From Halomonas sp. ML-15 (GTDB lineage: Bacteria > Pseudomonadota > Gammaproteobacteria > Pseudomonadales > Halomonadaceae): a DNA stretch of 64,000 bases. The stretch lies in NCBI RefSeq assembly GCF_014779595.1, contig NZ_JACXZT010000001.1:1-64000 (forward strand), in the 5' to 3' direction. Below the pieces are notes generated by a model, which did not search any database, was not told the origin of the DNA, and saw only the letters and a list, made by a program, of their open reading frames with translations. Position numbers and translations under genes: made by a program. Positions 1 to 8,005 of the stretch are shown piece after piece (the stretch's first letter is position 1; each line of letters opens with the position of its first letter).

Positions 1-402
1 TTGATCAGCGACCAGCTATGGTCGGATAGCTCGTAGCGTCCTGCCATACCTCACCTATGCTGCTGCGGCATAGGAAAAATTAGCAGAATCTACTTTTCGT
101 ACAAAGCCTAAGCGTTCACCACCACCTGGTGTATCGCGCTACCCTGCCGCTGTGCGGGGTAGCGCATAGTGCTGGGTGGCGCTGTCAGCGGCCGACTGGT
201 ATCCGACTACGGCGAATCAGCATAGGCGAGCTCAAGATAATATCCCCATGGGTGACGTTGACGTAAACTGATGCTAGCGTTGATCCCTAAAGGGGCAAGA
301 TGGCGTCGAGCGTCTACCTTGAAAACAGGTATATAGGCCCCGCTGATGGCTGCGCCCATAAGGCGTCAAGCCTCCTCAGACCACTACCCCAGGGAGAGGA
401 TC
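1..402. other. Leader region upstream of the bkd operon
   Basis: No convincing gene is seen in this stretch. It holds two simple hairpins: CCTATGC/GCATAGG at 54-74 and GCGCTACCC/GGGTAGCGC at 136-165, neither followed by a T-run, and an operator-like palindrome at 252-267 described separately. A GGGAGAGGA ribosome-binding site at 392-400 serves the first gene. The region probably carries the bkd promoter, but no clear -35/-10 pair could be assigned. The hairpins may be the end of an upstream transcription unit outside the window. Confidence 0.6.
252..267 (+). promoter_or_regulatory. Candidate LiuR-type operator
   Basis: The 16-mer GTGACGTTGACGTAAA has the core ACGT-N2-ACGT. By my alignment it matches 13 of 16 positions of the TTTACGTTAACGTAAA-type box recalled for LiuR, the MerR-family regulator of branched-chain amino acid utilisation in proteobacteria. 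It lies about 135 bp upstream of the branched-chain 2-oxoacid dehydrogenase operon, a known member of that regulon. The regulator gene itself is not in the window. The identification is inferred from motif and context. Confidence 0.5.
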
Positions 403-1599
403 ATGGCCCTCGACACTTCTACCGTGCACGCTCCGCATTTCATGACCGGCGACGAATGGCAGATTCCGACCTTCGCGCTGCTACGTCAGGACGGCACCCT
501 GTATGACGGCGCCGAAGCGCCCGAGCTGTCCCAGGACAAGGCGCTGCGGATCTACCGCGCGATGCGTTTCACCCGCGTGCTCGACGAGCGCATGCTGGCC
601 GCCCAGCGCCAGGGCCGGCTGAGTTTCTACCTGCAGTGCACCGGCGAGGAGGCGAGCGTGGTCGGCGCCACGGCGGCGCTGCAGGATGACGACATGATCA
701 TGGCGCAGTACCGTGAACAGGGTGCGCTGGCCTATCGCGGCTTCTCCATCGATGAGTTCATGAACCAGCTGTTCGGCAATGCCCTGGACTACGGCAAGGG
801 GCGCCAGATGCCGATCCACTACGGCTCCGCCGAGTACCACTACATGACCATCTCCTCGCCGCTGGCGACCCAGATTCCCCAGGCGGTGGGCTACGCCTAT
901 GGCCAGAAGCTGGACGAGGAGGGGCGCTGCACCATCACCTTTTTCGGCGAGGGGGCCGCGTCCGAAGGCGACTTCCATGCTGCGCTCAATATGGCCTCGG
1001 TGCATCAGGTGCCGGTGATCTTCCTGTGTCGCAACAACGGCTACGCCATCTCCACCCCGACCTCCGAACAGTTTGCCGCCGACGGCATCGCGCCGCGTGC
1101 CTTCGGCTATCGCATGCACGTGATCCGCGTCGACGGCAATGACCTGCTGGCGGTCTACCAGGCGACGCTGGCGGCGCGCCGGATCGCCGTCGAGCACAAC
1201 AAGCCGGTGCTGATCGAGGCCATGACCTACCGCCTGGCGGCGCACTCCTCGTCGGACGATCCCGCCGGCTATCGCAGCCAGCAGGAGGAAGCGGCCTGGC
1301 GGGAGAAGGATCCGCTGGCGCGAATGCGCCACTGGCTGGAGCGCCAGGGGTGGTGGGATGAGGACCAGGAGCGCCAACAGGAGGAGCAGCTGCGCGGCGA
1401 GATACTGGCCGGCATGAAGCGCGCCGAGCGCGAAGCGCCGCCGCCCCTGGCGAGCCTGGTCAGCGATGTCTACGACCAGGTGCCGCCGGCTCTGGCCGAG
1501 CAGCTGGCGGCGCTGGAAGCCCATGTGCGCCGCTATCCGGATCACTATCCGCGTGGTGCCGCCGGTCTCGATGATGCCGCGACCCAGGGAGGGCAGTGA
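403..1599 (+). CDS. bkdA1: Branched-chain 2-oxoacid dehydrogenase E1 subunit alpha
   Basis: 398 residues. This thiamine-diphosphate-dependent subunit decarboxylates the 2-oxoacids from Val, Leu and Ile and acylates the lipoyl arm of E2. The ThDP motif runs from G182-E183-G184 to N211-N212. The stretch [14 protein letters not shown] and the block around residues 150-165 resemble the mitochondrial BCKDHA protein more than pyruvate dehydrogenase. The loop H281-SSSDD-286 matches the region that is phosphorylated in mammals. ATG 403 is chosen because GGGAGAGGA precedes it; an upstream ATG at 346 lacks such a site. It is the first gene of bkdA1-bkdA2-bkdB, with one base between its stop and the next ATG. 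Confidence 0.93.
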   Translation: MALDTSTVHAPHFMTGDEWQIPTFALLRQDGTLYDGAEAPELSQDKALRIYRAMRFTRVLDERMLAAQRQGRLSFYLQCTGEEASVVGATAALQDDDMIMAQYREQGALAYRGFSIDEFMNQLFGNALDYGKGRQMPIHYGSAEYHYMTISSPLATQIPQAVGYAYGQKLDEEGRCTITFFGEGAASEGDFHAALNMASVHQVPVIFLCRNNGYAISTPTSEQFAADGIAPRAFGYRMHVIRVDGNDLLAVYQATLAARRIAVEHNKPVLIEAMTYRLAAHSSSDDPAGYRSQQEEAAWREKDPLARMRHWLERQGWWDEDQERQQEEQLRGEILAGMKRAEREAPPPLASLVSDVYDQVPPALAEQLAALEAHVRRYPDHYPRGAAGLDDAATQGGQ

Positions 1600-1600
1600 C

Positions 1601-2578
1601 ATGGCGCATATCAATATGCTGCAGGCGATCAATCAGGCGCTTGACGTGGCCATGCAGAGCGACCCGAAGGTGATCTGCTTCGGGGAGGACGTGGGCAGTT
1701 TCGGCGGGGTGTTCCGGGCCACCAGCCATCTGCAGGAAAAATATGGCAAGGCGCGCTGTTTCAATACGCCGCTGGTGGAGCAGGGCATCGTTGGCTTTGC
1801 CAACGGCCTGGCCGCACAGGGCCACAAGGCGGTCGCCGAGATCCAGTTCGCCGACTACATCTATCCGGCCTTCGACCAGATCGTCAACGAGAGCGCGAAA
1901 TTTCGCTACCGCTCCGGCAACCTGTTCGATGTCGGTGGCCTGACCATCCGCACCCCTTATGGTGGCGGCATCTCGGGTGGCCACTACCATTCGCAGTCGC
2001 CGGAGGCCTACTTTGCCCATACGCCGGGGCTCAAGGTGGTGGTGCCGCGCAACCCCCACCAGGCCAAGGGGCTGCTGCTGGCATCGATTCGTGATCCCAA
2101 CCCGGTGCTGTTCTTCGAGCCCAAGCGGCTCTATCGGGCATCCAGCGGCGAAGTGCCCGAGGGCAACTACCAGCTGCCGCTGGGCGAGGCCGAGGTGGTC
2201 AAGGTGGGCCGCGACCTGACCCTGGTTGCCTGGGGGGCGCAGATGCCGATCATCGAGGAGGCCGCCGAGCTGGCCGAGGGCGAGGGCATTTCCTGTGAGG
2301 TGATCGATCTGCGCAGCATCCTGCCCTGGGATCGCGACTGCGTCGCCGACTCGGTGTTCAAGACCGGACGCCTGGTGATCAGCCACGAAGCGCCGCTCAC
2401 CGGCGGCTTCGCCGCCGAGATCGCCGCCACCATCCAGCAGCGCTGCTTCCTCTATCTGGAGTCGCCGATCGCCAGGGTGACCGGGCTGGATACGCCCTTT
2501 CCGCTGACCCTTGAGAAAGAGTATCTGCCCGATGCGCTGAAGGTGCTCGAGGCGATCCGCGCCAGCGTCAATTTCTAG
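1601..2578 (+). CDS. bkdA2: Branched-chain 2-oxoacid dehydrogenase E1 subunit beta
   Basis: 325 residues, the usual size for an E1 beta. It forms the alpha2beta2 heterotetramer with E1 alpha and holds the transketolase-type pyrimidine-binding and C-terminal domains. Family hallmarks are visible: [15 protein letters not shown] near residue 25, [10 protein letters not shown], the [15 protein letters not shown] segment and the C-terminal [14 protein letters not shown]. The start is ATG 1601, directly after the E1 alpha stop, with AGGGAGGG at 1586-1593 as ribosome-binding site. Tight spacing implies one transcript and matched subunit production. The strong likeness to BCKDHB rather than PdhB supports the branched-chain assignment. 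Confidence 0.93.
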   Translation: MAHINMLQAINQALDVAMQSDPKVICFGEDVGSFGGVFRATSHLQEKYGKARCFNTPLVEQGIVGFANGLAAQGHKAVAEIQFADYIYPAFDQIVNESAKFRYRSGNLFDVGGLTIRTPYGGGISGGHYHSQSPEAYFAHTPGLKVVVPRNPHQAKGLLLASIRDPNPVLFFEPKRLYRASSGEVPEGNYQLPLGEAEVVKVGRDLTLVAWGAQMPIIEEAAELAEGEGISCEVIDLRSILPWDRDCVADSVFKTGRLVISHEAPLTGGFAAEIAATIQQRCFLYLESPIARVTGLDTPFPLTLEKEYLPDALKVLEAIRASVNF

Positions 2579-2594
2579 GGATGGGAGTCGTGTG

Positions 2595-3797
2595 ATGAGC
2601 GAATTCAAACTGCCCGATATCGGTGAGGGCATCGTCGAGTGTGAAGTGGTCAAGTGGCTGGTCAGCGAGGGCGATGAGATCCACGAGGATCAGCCGGTGG
2701 TGGAGGTGATGACCGACAAGGCGCTGGTCGAGATCACTGCCCCGGAGAGCGGCCGGATCACCGCACTGCACTACGCCGAAGGGGAGAGCGCCAGGGTCCA
2801 CTCGGCGCTGTTCAGCTATCAGGCAGACGGCCAGCAGGCGGCGGCAGAGAGCGAAAGTGCAGCGCCGCCGGAGAAACCATCGGCGCCGGCGCCTGCCGCC
2901 GAGCCTGCCCCTGCGGGGGAGCCAGTGCCGCGGCGCGTACCGGCGAGCCCCGCCGTGCGCCGCCTGGCGCGGGAACTGGGTGTCTCTCTCGACCAGGTAG
3001 CCGGCTCTGGCAAGCAGGGGCGCGTGCTCAAGGAGGATCTGTATGCTCTGCCGTCGTCGCCGTCGGGAGAGGAGTTCTCGCGTGTCGAAGAGACTGCGGT
3101 AGGCGTCGAAACCCAGAGCGGGCTGCGCGCGGCCATGGCACGGCATATGCGCGAGGCGGTATCGATCCCGCATTTCCACTACGGCGAGGAGATCGACGTC
3201 ACCTCGCTGCTGGCGCTGTATGGGCGGCTCAAGGCCTCGGCCGAGGCGGTCGATCAGCGCCTGACGCTGATGGCGCTGTTCATGAAGTCGCTGAGCCTGG
3301 CGCTGGCGGAGCATCCCCGCGTCAATGCCGGCTATCGCCCGGAGGGCGACGAGGTGCACTTTCATCGGCACTGCCATATCGGCATGGCGGTGGATAGTCC
3401 GGCGGGGCTGATCGTGCCGGTGGTGCGTCACGTCGAGGAGCAGAGCCTGCTGAGCCTGGCCGGCGAGATCGCGCGCCTGACTCAGGTCGCTCGTGAGGGA
3501 CGGGTGAGCGGCGAGGATCTCAAAGGGGCGACCATCACGCTATCCAATATCGGCGCCCTGGGCGGCACCTATGCCACGCCGATCATCACTCCACCCCAGG
3601 TGGCGATCGGTGCCATCGGGCGGGTGCAGCGGCTGCCGCGCTTCGATGCCCAGGGGGAGGTGGTGTCGAGGGCGATCATGACCGTCACCTGGGCCGGCGA
3701 TCATCGGGTGCTCGATGGCGGGGACATGGCGCGCTTCTGCCAGGCATGGAAGGGCTACCTGGAAGCGCCGGAATCGATGCTGCTGCATCTCGGCTGA
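2595..3797 (+). CDS. bkdB: Branched-chain 2-oxoacid dehydrogenase E2 (dihydrolipoamide acyltransferase)
   Basis: 400 residues: a single lipoyl domain (residues 1-78, lipoyl-lysine K42 in TDKA), an Ala/Pro/Glu linker, a peripheral-subunit-binding domain (about 116-150, [15 protein letters not shown]), and the acyltransferase domain ending in the catalytic H370-RVL-D374-G motif. It transfers the branched acyl group from E1 to CoA and forms the complex core. ATG 2595 is preferred over the in-frame GTG at 2592 just before it. A GGGATGGGAG stretch upstream provides the ribosome-binding site. No dihydrolipoamide dehydrogenase (E3) gene follows, so E3 must be supplied from another locus. Confidence 0.93.
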   Translation: MSEFKLPDIGEGIVECEVVKWLVSEGDEIHEDQPVVEVMTDKALVEITAPESGRITALHYAEGESARVHSALFSYQADGQQAAAESESAAPPEKPSAPAPAAEPAPAGEPVPRRVPASPAVRRLARELGVSLDQVAGSGKQGRVLKEDLYALPSSPSGEEFSRVEETAVGVETQSGLRAAMARHMREAVSIPHFHYGEEIDVTSLLALYGRLKASAEAVDQRLTLMALFMKSLSLALAEHPRVNAGYRPEGDEVHFHRHCHIGMAVDSPAGLIVPVVRHVEEQSLLSLAGEIARLTQVAREGRVSGEDLKGATITLSNIGALGGTYATPIITPPQVAIGAIGRVQRLPRFDAQGEVVSRAIMTVTWAGDHRVLDGGDMARFCQAWKGYLEAPESMLLHLG

Positions 3798-3807
3798 GGC
3801 GCCTGCG

Positions 3808-5631
3808 ATGAGCGAGGCGCCGCTACAGCAGTTCTACATTCCCGAAGAGCAGTCGATCTACCTGCTCAGCCACGACGATGCGCGCAAGCTCAAGGACTGG
3901 GTGGCGCTATGTCGCTCGCAGCTCGAGCAGCTCGGCTATCAGGATATCGCGCTGATCGGCAAGGGCGCCTACGGCTTCGTGTTTGCCGGCCGCCCCAGGG
4001 CGCTGGAGAGCGCCTGGCTGGTGTTCAAGTTCAACCGCATCACCCTGCCGGCCCAGCTTCAGGCGCGTCTCGAAGAGGAGGCCTTTATGCTGGAGCAGGT
4101 CGACCACCCCCAGGTGCCACGGCTGGTGGCCTTTCAGCGCCTGCGTCAGCAGTCGATCCTGGTGATGGAGCGCGCCCCAGGGCTCAACCTGGAGGAGGTC
4201 TCGCTGCAGGAAGGGCCGCTGAGCCCGCGTCTGGTGGTGCGTATTGCCGCGCAGCTGGCGGATATCCTGCGCGCGCTGCGCGCTGGCCCGCGGGTGGTGG
4301 TGCATGGCGATATCAAGCCCTCGAACCTGGTGTTCGACACCGCCAGTGAGCGTATCGCGCTGATCGACTGGGGCTCCTCGGTGTTCGCCCAGCTCGATGC
4401 ACAGCGCCAGCATCTGGCCAGCGGTATCGCTTCACTGATGGCGGATGACCTGCAGCACACCAATGCGCGGCTGGGCGATGTCTACTTCATTGGAGAGGAG
4501 CAGCTCAACGGCGCCCTGTCGTCGCCGCGCTTCGATGAGCAGGGGGCGGCGGCGACGCTGTATGCGCTGGCGGCGGGGCAGTCGTGCCGTTTCGGCTGGC
4601 GGGCGCTGCCGCCCACCTCGCTGGGGCTGCCCAAGGAGTTCGCGCGGGTCCTGGAGGCGCTGCTCGACGATGACCCGGCACTGCGCTACCGCGCTGGCGA
4701 CTACTTTCTGCGTGAGATGCCGCGCCTGGCGCGGCATGTGATGATCGACCTGCCGGGCTCGCCGCCGGCGCCCTTGGTGCCGGTGTGGAGCCGCCGCGCC
4801 GACCGCGAGATCGACACCGTGGTCTACAGTTCGCGCAAGGCGTTCCTGCGCGAAGAGGGGGCCGTGGCGTCACCCGCCGAGGTCAACGACGTGCAGCTCG
4901 ACCGCTACTACAAGCAGTTCATGCAGGGCATGGGCGACACCGAGAAGGCCTTCCTGGCGGCGGTCAGCCGCCTCGGTCGTTACCCGGTGGTCGGCGGTCT
5001 GGCGGTGCGCTGGGAGCGCGATGGGGTCTATATCGACACCTCGCTCAACCTGCATGACCCGTCGCGACGCGACGCTTTCGTCAGCGCGGTCAATGCCATG
5101 GTCCAACTGGCCCGGGCGATCTATCGCCAGGGCATTTTCAAGAGCTGTCTGTTCAACGCCCGCGACACCTTGCATATCGACCGCGCCGGGCCCGGCGAGC
5201 CGTTCCGCGCGGCGCCGGGCATGACGCTGCCCTATGAAGTCAGCGCGGTGCCCGAGCTCGAGGATGACAGCCGCGTGCACTCCTACTTCGAGGATGGGCC
5301 GGACCCGGAGGAGCTGCTGGCGCTGCCGGCGACCATCATCAACGCATTGGAGTCACTCAACGCCATCCGCCATACCGGCATGATCATCTTCGAAGCGCTG
5401 CCTACCCATCTCAAGATCCACAGCTACTATCGGCTGCTCGATCCCACCCAGGAGCAGGCCTTCGCCGAGCTGCTGGCCACGATGCTGGACGCGCTGGATC
5501 AGATCGAGGGGCTCGGCGTATCGGGCTATATGAAGATGCCCTACAAGGACACCCGCTTCTTTACCCATATCGAGCGTCTTCCCGAGCGCTACTACCCGGC
5601 CAATCCACGTGCCGAGAACCATGGTAGGTAA
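3808..5631 (+). CDS. Hanks-type serine/threonine kinase-like protein with unassigned C-terminal domain
   Basis: 607 residues starting 10 bases after bkdB, so probably cotranscribed with it. The N-terminal half has kinase landmarks: glycine loop GKGAYGFVF (51-59), candidate ATP lysine K74, catalytic loop H166-GDIKPSN-173 and D187-W-G in place of DFG. All core catalytic residues are present, so activity is plausible. The C-terminal roughly 270 residues match no domain I recognise, and no transmembrane segment or PASTA repeat is seen, suggesting a cytosolic protein. A role in controlling the adjacent dehydrogenase complex is inferred from position only. The product could instead act on an unrelated substrate. 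Confidence 0.8.
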   Translation: MSEAPLQQFYIPEEQSIYLLSHDDARKLKDWVALCRSQLEQLGYQDIALIGKGAYGFVFAGRPRALESAWLVFKFNRITLPAQLQARLEEEAFMLEQVDHPQVPRLVAFQRLRQQSILVMERAPGLNLEEVSLQEGPLSPRLVVRIAAQLADILRALRAGPRVVVHGDIKPSNLVFDTASERIALIDWGSSVFAQLDAQRQHLASGIASLMADDLQHTNARLGDVYFIGEEQLNGALSSPRFDEQGAAATLYALAAGQSCRFGWRALPPTSLGLPKEFARVLEALLDDDPALRYRAGDYFLREMPRLARHVMIDLPGSPPAPLVPVWSRRADREIDTVVYSSRKAFLREEGAVASPAEVNDVQLDRYYKQFMQGMGDTEKAFLAAVSRLGRYPVVGGLAVRWERDGVYIDTSLNLHDPSRRDAFVSAVNAMVQLARAIYRQGIFKSCLFNARDTLHIDRAGPGEPFRAAPGMTLPYEVSAVPELEDDSRVHSYFEDGPDPEELLALPATIINALESLNAIRHTGMIIFEALPTHLKIHSYYRLLDPTQEQAFAELLATMLDALDQIEGLGVSGYMKMPYKDTRFFTHIERLPERYYPANPRAENHGR

Positions 5632-5639
5632 CGGTCCCA

Positions 5640-5705
5640 CTCGGGACTGATCCATCGACAGGTCGACACCCTTCTACGACCTGTCCCCGGCGTCCCTCGT
5701 TACAG
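5640..5705 (+). repeat. Short hairpin repeat, copy A
   Basis: The segment begins CTCGGGACTGATCC, carries a 9-bp stem GACAGGTCG (5657-5665)/CGACCTGTC (5677-5685), and ends CCCCGGCGTCCCTCGTTAC. The same two flanks recur at 17480-17502 and 17572-17599. It fills the gap between the convergent kinase and GntR genes, and its right end runs into the GntR stop codon. Function is unknown; it could act as a bidirectional transcription stop. Confidence 0.7.
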
Positions 5706-6398
5706 CAAGCCCTGGCGACGCATGGTGTCGGTGATGATCGGCACCGGCGTCATCAGGTGCTCGCACATCATCGCACTGGCGCGGTCTGCATCGCGGGCCA
5801 GTACCACCTCGACCAGCGCGGCATGCTCCTGACGCTTGGCCTCAAGCGCGGTCTCCGAGAATACCGTTTCGCGTAGCCACAGGTGGCGATAGCGTTCGAC
5901 CTGATCGAACAGGCTGTCTCGCATCTGCAGCAGGTGAGGAGAGTTGCAGCCGGCCACCATGGCGGTGTGAAATGCCTTGTGGCGATGGTCCCAGACGTCG
6001 AGTACTTCATCCGGCCCGTTGACCTCCATGACCCGTGACAGGGTATGGGCCTTGGCCAGAATATTGGCTTCCCAGGCGTCGTCACCACGCTCGATGGCCA
6101 GGCGCAGCAGCATGGCCTCGAGCTGCGAGCGGGCGTCGTAGAGGTCGTGGAGTTCGGCCAGCGACATCGGTGCGACACGATAGCCGCGCTGACTGATGGC
6201 GACTACCAGGCGCTCGGCGACCAGCTGTGATAGCGCTTCACGTAGCGGTCCTACTCCGAGGGCGTAGCGCTCCTTGAGCTTGCTCATCAGCAGCTTCTCG
6301 CCAGGCTTGAACTGGCCGCGAGTGATATCGCGCTTGAGACCGCGATAGGCGCTGATGGCCAGATTCTGACGCGGCTGACTGTCCGGGGTCGGGGGCAT
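5700..6398 (-). CDS. GntR-family (FCD) regulator, CsiR-like
   Basis: 232 residues. A winged helix-turn-helix domain covers about residues 12-75 (LKERYALGVGPLREALSQL) and an all-helical FCD ligand-binding domain about 88-215, with His/Asp residues that could hold a metal. It is divergent from the L-2-hydroxyglutarate oxidase gene, the same arrangement as CsiR, the glutarate-responsive repressor of csiD-lhgO, so that is the best functional guess. ATG 6398 is preferred because upstream in-frame sequence is low-quality and would run through the promoter. The stop overlaps the end of repeat copy A. Confidence 0.8.
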   Translation of the reverse strand: MPPTPDSQPRQNLAISAYRGLKRDITRGQFKPGEKLLMSKLKERYALGVGPLREALSQLVAERLVVAISQRGYRVAPMSLAELHDLYDARSQLEAMLLRLAIERGDDAWEANILAKAHTLSRVMEVNGPDEVLDVWDHRHKAFHTAMVAGCNSPHLLQMRDSLFDQVERYRHLWLRETVFSETALEAKRQEHAALVEVVLARDADRASAMMCEHLMTPVPIITDTMRRQGLL

Positions 6399-6533
6399 GG
6401 CGGACTGACATTCCCTTGCTGAGTGTCGATATTGCCACCTGATGATACCCAAACCGCGCTGAGCTGGCGAAATTATCGCCTGGAAGCTGATATTATCCAA
6501 TAACGTCAACATTCAGCCTAGCGCGAGGCGCTT
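6399..6533. promoter_or_regulatory. Divergent promoter region gntR/lhgO
   Basis: This 135-bp spacer must hold promoters for both genes. ATTATC occurs twice in the same orientation at 6472-6477 and 6492-6497 (20-bp spacing), the second inside TATTATCCAATAA, which also could serve as a -10. No long perfect palindrome is visible. Binding of the divergently encoded GntR regulator here is expected but unproven. Confidence 0.4.
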
Positions 6534-7730
6534 GTGTACGATTTCATCATTATCGGCGGCGGGATTCTCGGTCTCTCTACCGCCATGCAGCTCAACCGCC
6601 TCTATCCCGGCCGCCGCATGCTGCTGCTCGACAAGGAGGACGGCCCAGCGCGCCATCAGACGGGCCACAACAGCGGCGTGATTCATGCTGGTGTCTACTA
6701 TGCGCCGGGCAGCATGAAGGCACGCTTCTGCCTGGAGGGCAATCGCGCCACCAAGGCGTTCTGTGACGAGCACGACATCGCCTACGATACCTGCGGCAAA
6801 CTGCTCGTAGCGACTAACGCGCTGGAGATGGAACGCATGCAGGCGCTGTGGGAGCGCACCGAGGCCAATGGCTTGGAGCGCTTCTGGCTGAGTGGCGATG
6901 AGCTGCGTGAGCGGGAACCGAACATTGTCGGTGAGGGGGCGATCCTGGTGCCCTCCAGTGGCATCGTCGACTACGCCGAGGTGGCGCATGCCATGGCCGA
7001 CGAGTTCGAGCATCATGGCGGCGAGCTCCGCTTCGACACCGAGGTCACGGGTATCGAGGAGCGCCCCCACGAAGTCGTGATCAAGACACAGCGAGGTGAG
7101 TTCGTCAGCCGCTACGCGGTCTCCTGTTCGGGGCTGATGGCCGACCGGCTGGTGCGCATGCTGGGCAAGAATCCAGGCTTCACCATCTGCCCGTTTCGCG
7201 GCGAGTACTACCGTTTGCCCGAACGCCATAACGCCCTTGTGCAGCACCTGATCTATCCCATTCCCGATCCCTCCATGCCGTTTCTGGGCGTACACCTGAC
7301 GCGGATGATCGATGGCAGTGTCACGGTAGGGCCCAATGCGGTGCTGGCGCTGAAGCGCGAGGGCTATCACAAGTCCGACGTCTCTCTGATCGATATGGCC
7401 AAGATGTTCACCAACCCGGGGATCCTCAAGGTGCTGGGCAAGAACCTTCGCCCCGGGCTGGTGGAGATGAAGAATTCACTCTTTCGCAAGGGGTATCTGG
7501 AGGAGGTGCGCAAGTACTGCCCGAGCCTGACCCTGGAGGACCTGGGCCCTTATCCTTCTGGAGTGCGTGCCCAGGCGGTATCCCGGGAGGGCAAGCTGAT
7601 CGACGACTTCCTGTTCGTCAACACGCGGCGCACCGTCAATGTCTGCAACGCGCCATCGCCGGCGGCGACCTCGGCGCTGCCGATCGGCGCGCATATCGTT
7701 GATAAGGTACGGGCCCAGGTAGACGCTTAG
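6534..7730 (+). CDS. lhgO: L-2-hydroxyglutarate oxidase
   Basis: 398 residues of the DAO/FAD-dependent oxidoreductase family. The N-terminal dinucleotide motif IIGGGILGLSTA (6-17) binds FAD, RHQTGHNSGVIHAGVYY near residue 40 is characteristic of LhgO, and the C-terminal PSPAATSALPIG closes the FAD site. The enzyme oxidises L-2-hydroxyglutarate to 2-oxoglutarate at the inner membrane, passing electrons to quinone; it serves lysine/glutarate breakdown and metabolite repair. The start is GTG 6534 after GCGAGGCG. No csiD/glaH glutarate hydroxylase gene lies beside it, unlike the E. coli and Pseudomonas putida operons. The TAG stop is completed by the first base of a MITE. Confidence 0.9.
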   Translation: MYDFIIIGGGILGLSTAMQLNRLYPGRRMLLLDKEDGPARHQTGHNSGVIHAGVYYAPGSMKARFCLEGNRATKAFCDEHDIAYDTCGKLLVATNALEMERMQALWERTEANGLERFWLSGDELREREPNIVGEGAILVPSSGIVDYAEVAHAMADEFEHHGGELRFDTEVTGIEERPHEVVIKTQRGEFVSRYAVSCSGLMADRLVRMLGKNPGFTICPFRGEYYRLPERHNALVQHLIYPIPDPSMPFLGVHLTRMIDGSVTVGPNAVLALKREGYHKSDVSLIDMAKMFTNPGILKVLGKNLRPGLVEMKNSLFRKGYLEEVRKYCPSLTLEDLGPYPSGVRAQAVSREGKLIDDFLFVNTRRTVNVCNAPSPAATSALPIGAHIVDKVRAQVDA

Positions 7731-8005
7731 GGAAACACTGCATAAATGCCTGCGCGGGCGAATCACTGCGTTGCGCGGTGCTGGTGCGCCAGCCCGGTCG
7801 GAATCCTCACCTATACCCCATAGGCTCCGGTTGACTCGAAACCTCCGGTTTCTCACCCCTTCGGGGCCATCCTCCGGATGTTTGTCGCTTCGCTCGGCAC
7901 TGTGCTCCGTGCGCCTTGCGACCCACAGGGATGTGGGAAGTGCGTTGGTTCGTAGGGAACGAACCTAGCCGCTTCATCCCGCTCGCCGATTTATTCAGCG
8001 TTCCT
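7730..8005. mobile_element. 276-bp MITE with IS5-like ends
   Basis: Imperfect terminal inverted repeats GGGAAACACTGCATAAAT (7730-7747) and ATTTATTCAGCGTTCCT (7989-8005) bound the element. TTA stands immediately outside both ends (7727-7729 and 8006-8008), a 3-bp target duplication of the TNA type made by some IS5-group transposases. It encodes no plausible protein. Inside are at least six short hairpins: 7810-7824, 7838-7852, 7856-7866, 7868-7880, 7922-7937 and 7947-7965. It separates the convergent lhgO and SulP genes without damaging either. Confidence 0.75.

Noticed and set aside
300-506. Open frame of 68 codons starting at 300
   Set aside because: It overlaps the start of bkdA1 in another frame and has no ribosome-binding site or coherent protein features.
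481-1632. Long minus-strand open frame opposite bkdA1
   Set aside because: Its protein is rich in Arg, His and Gly with no recognisable domain and mirrors a well-conserved gene on the other strand; GC-rich DNA produces such frames.
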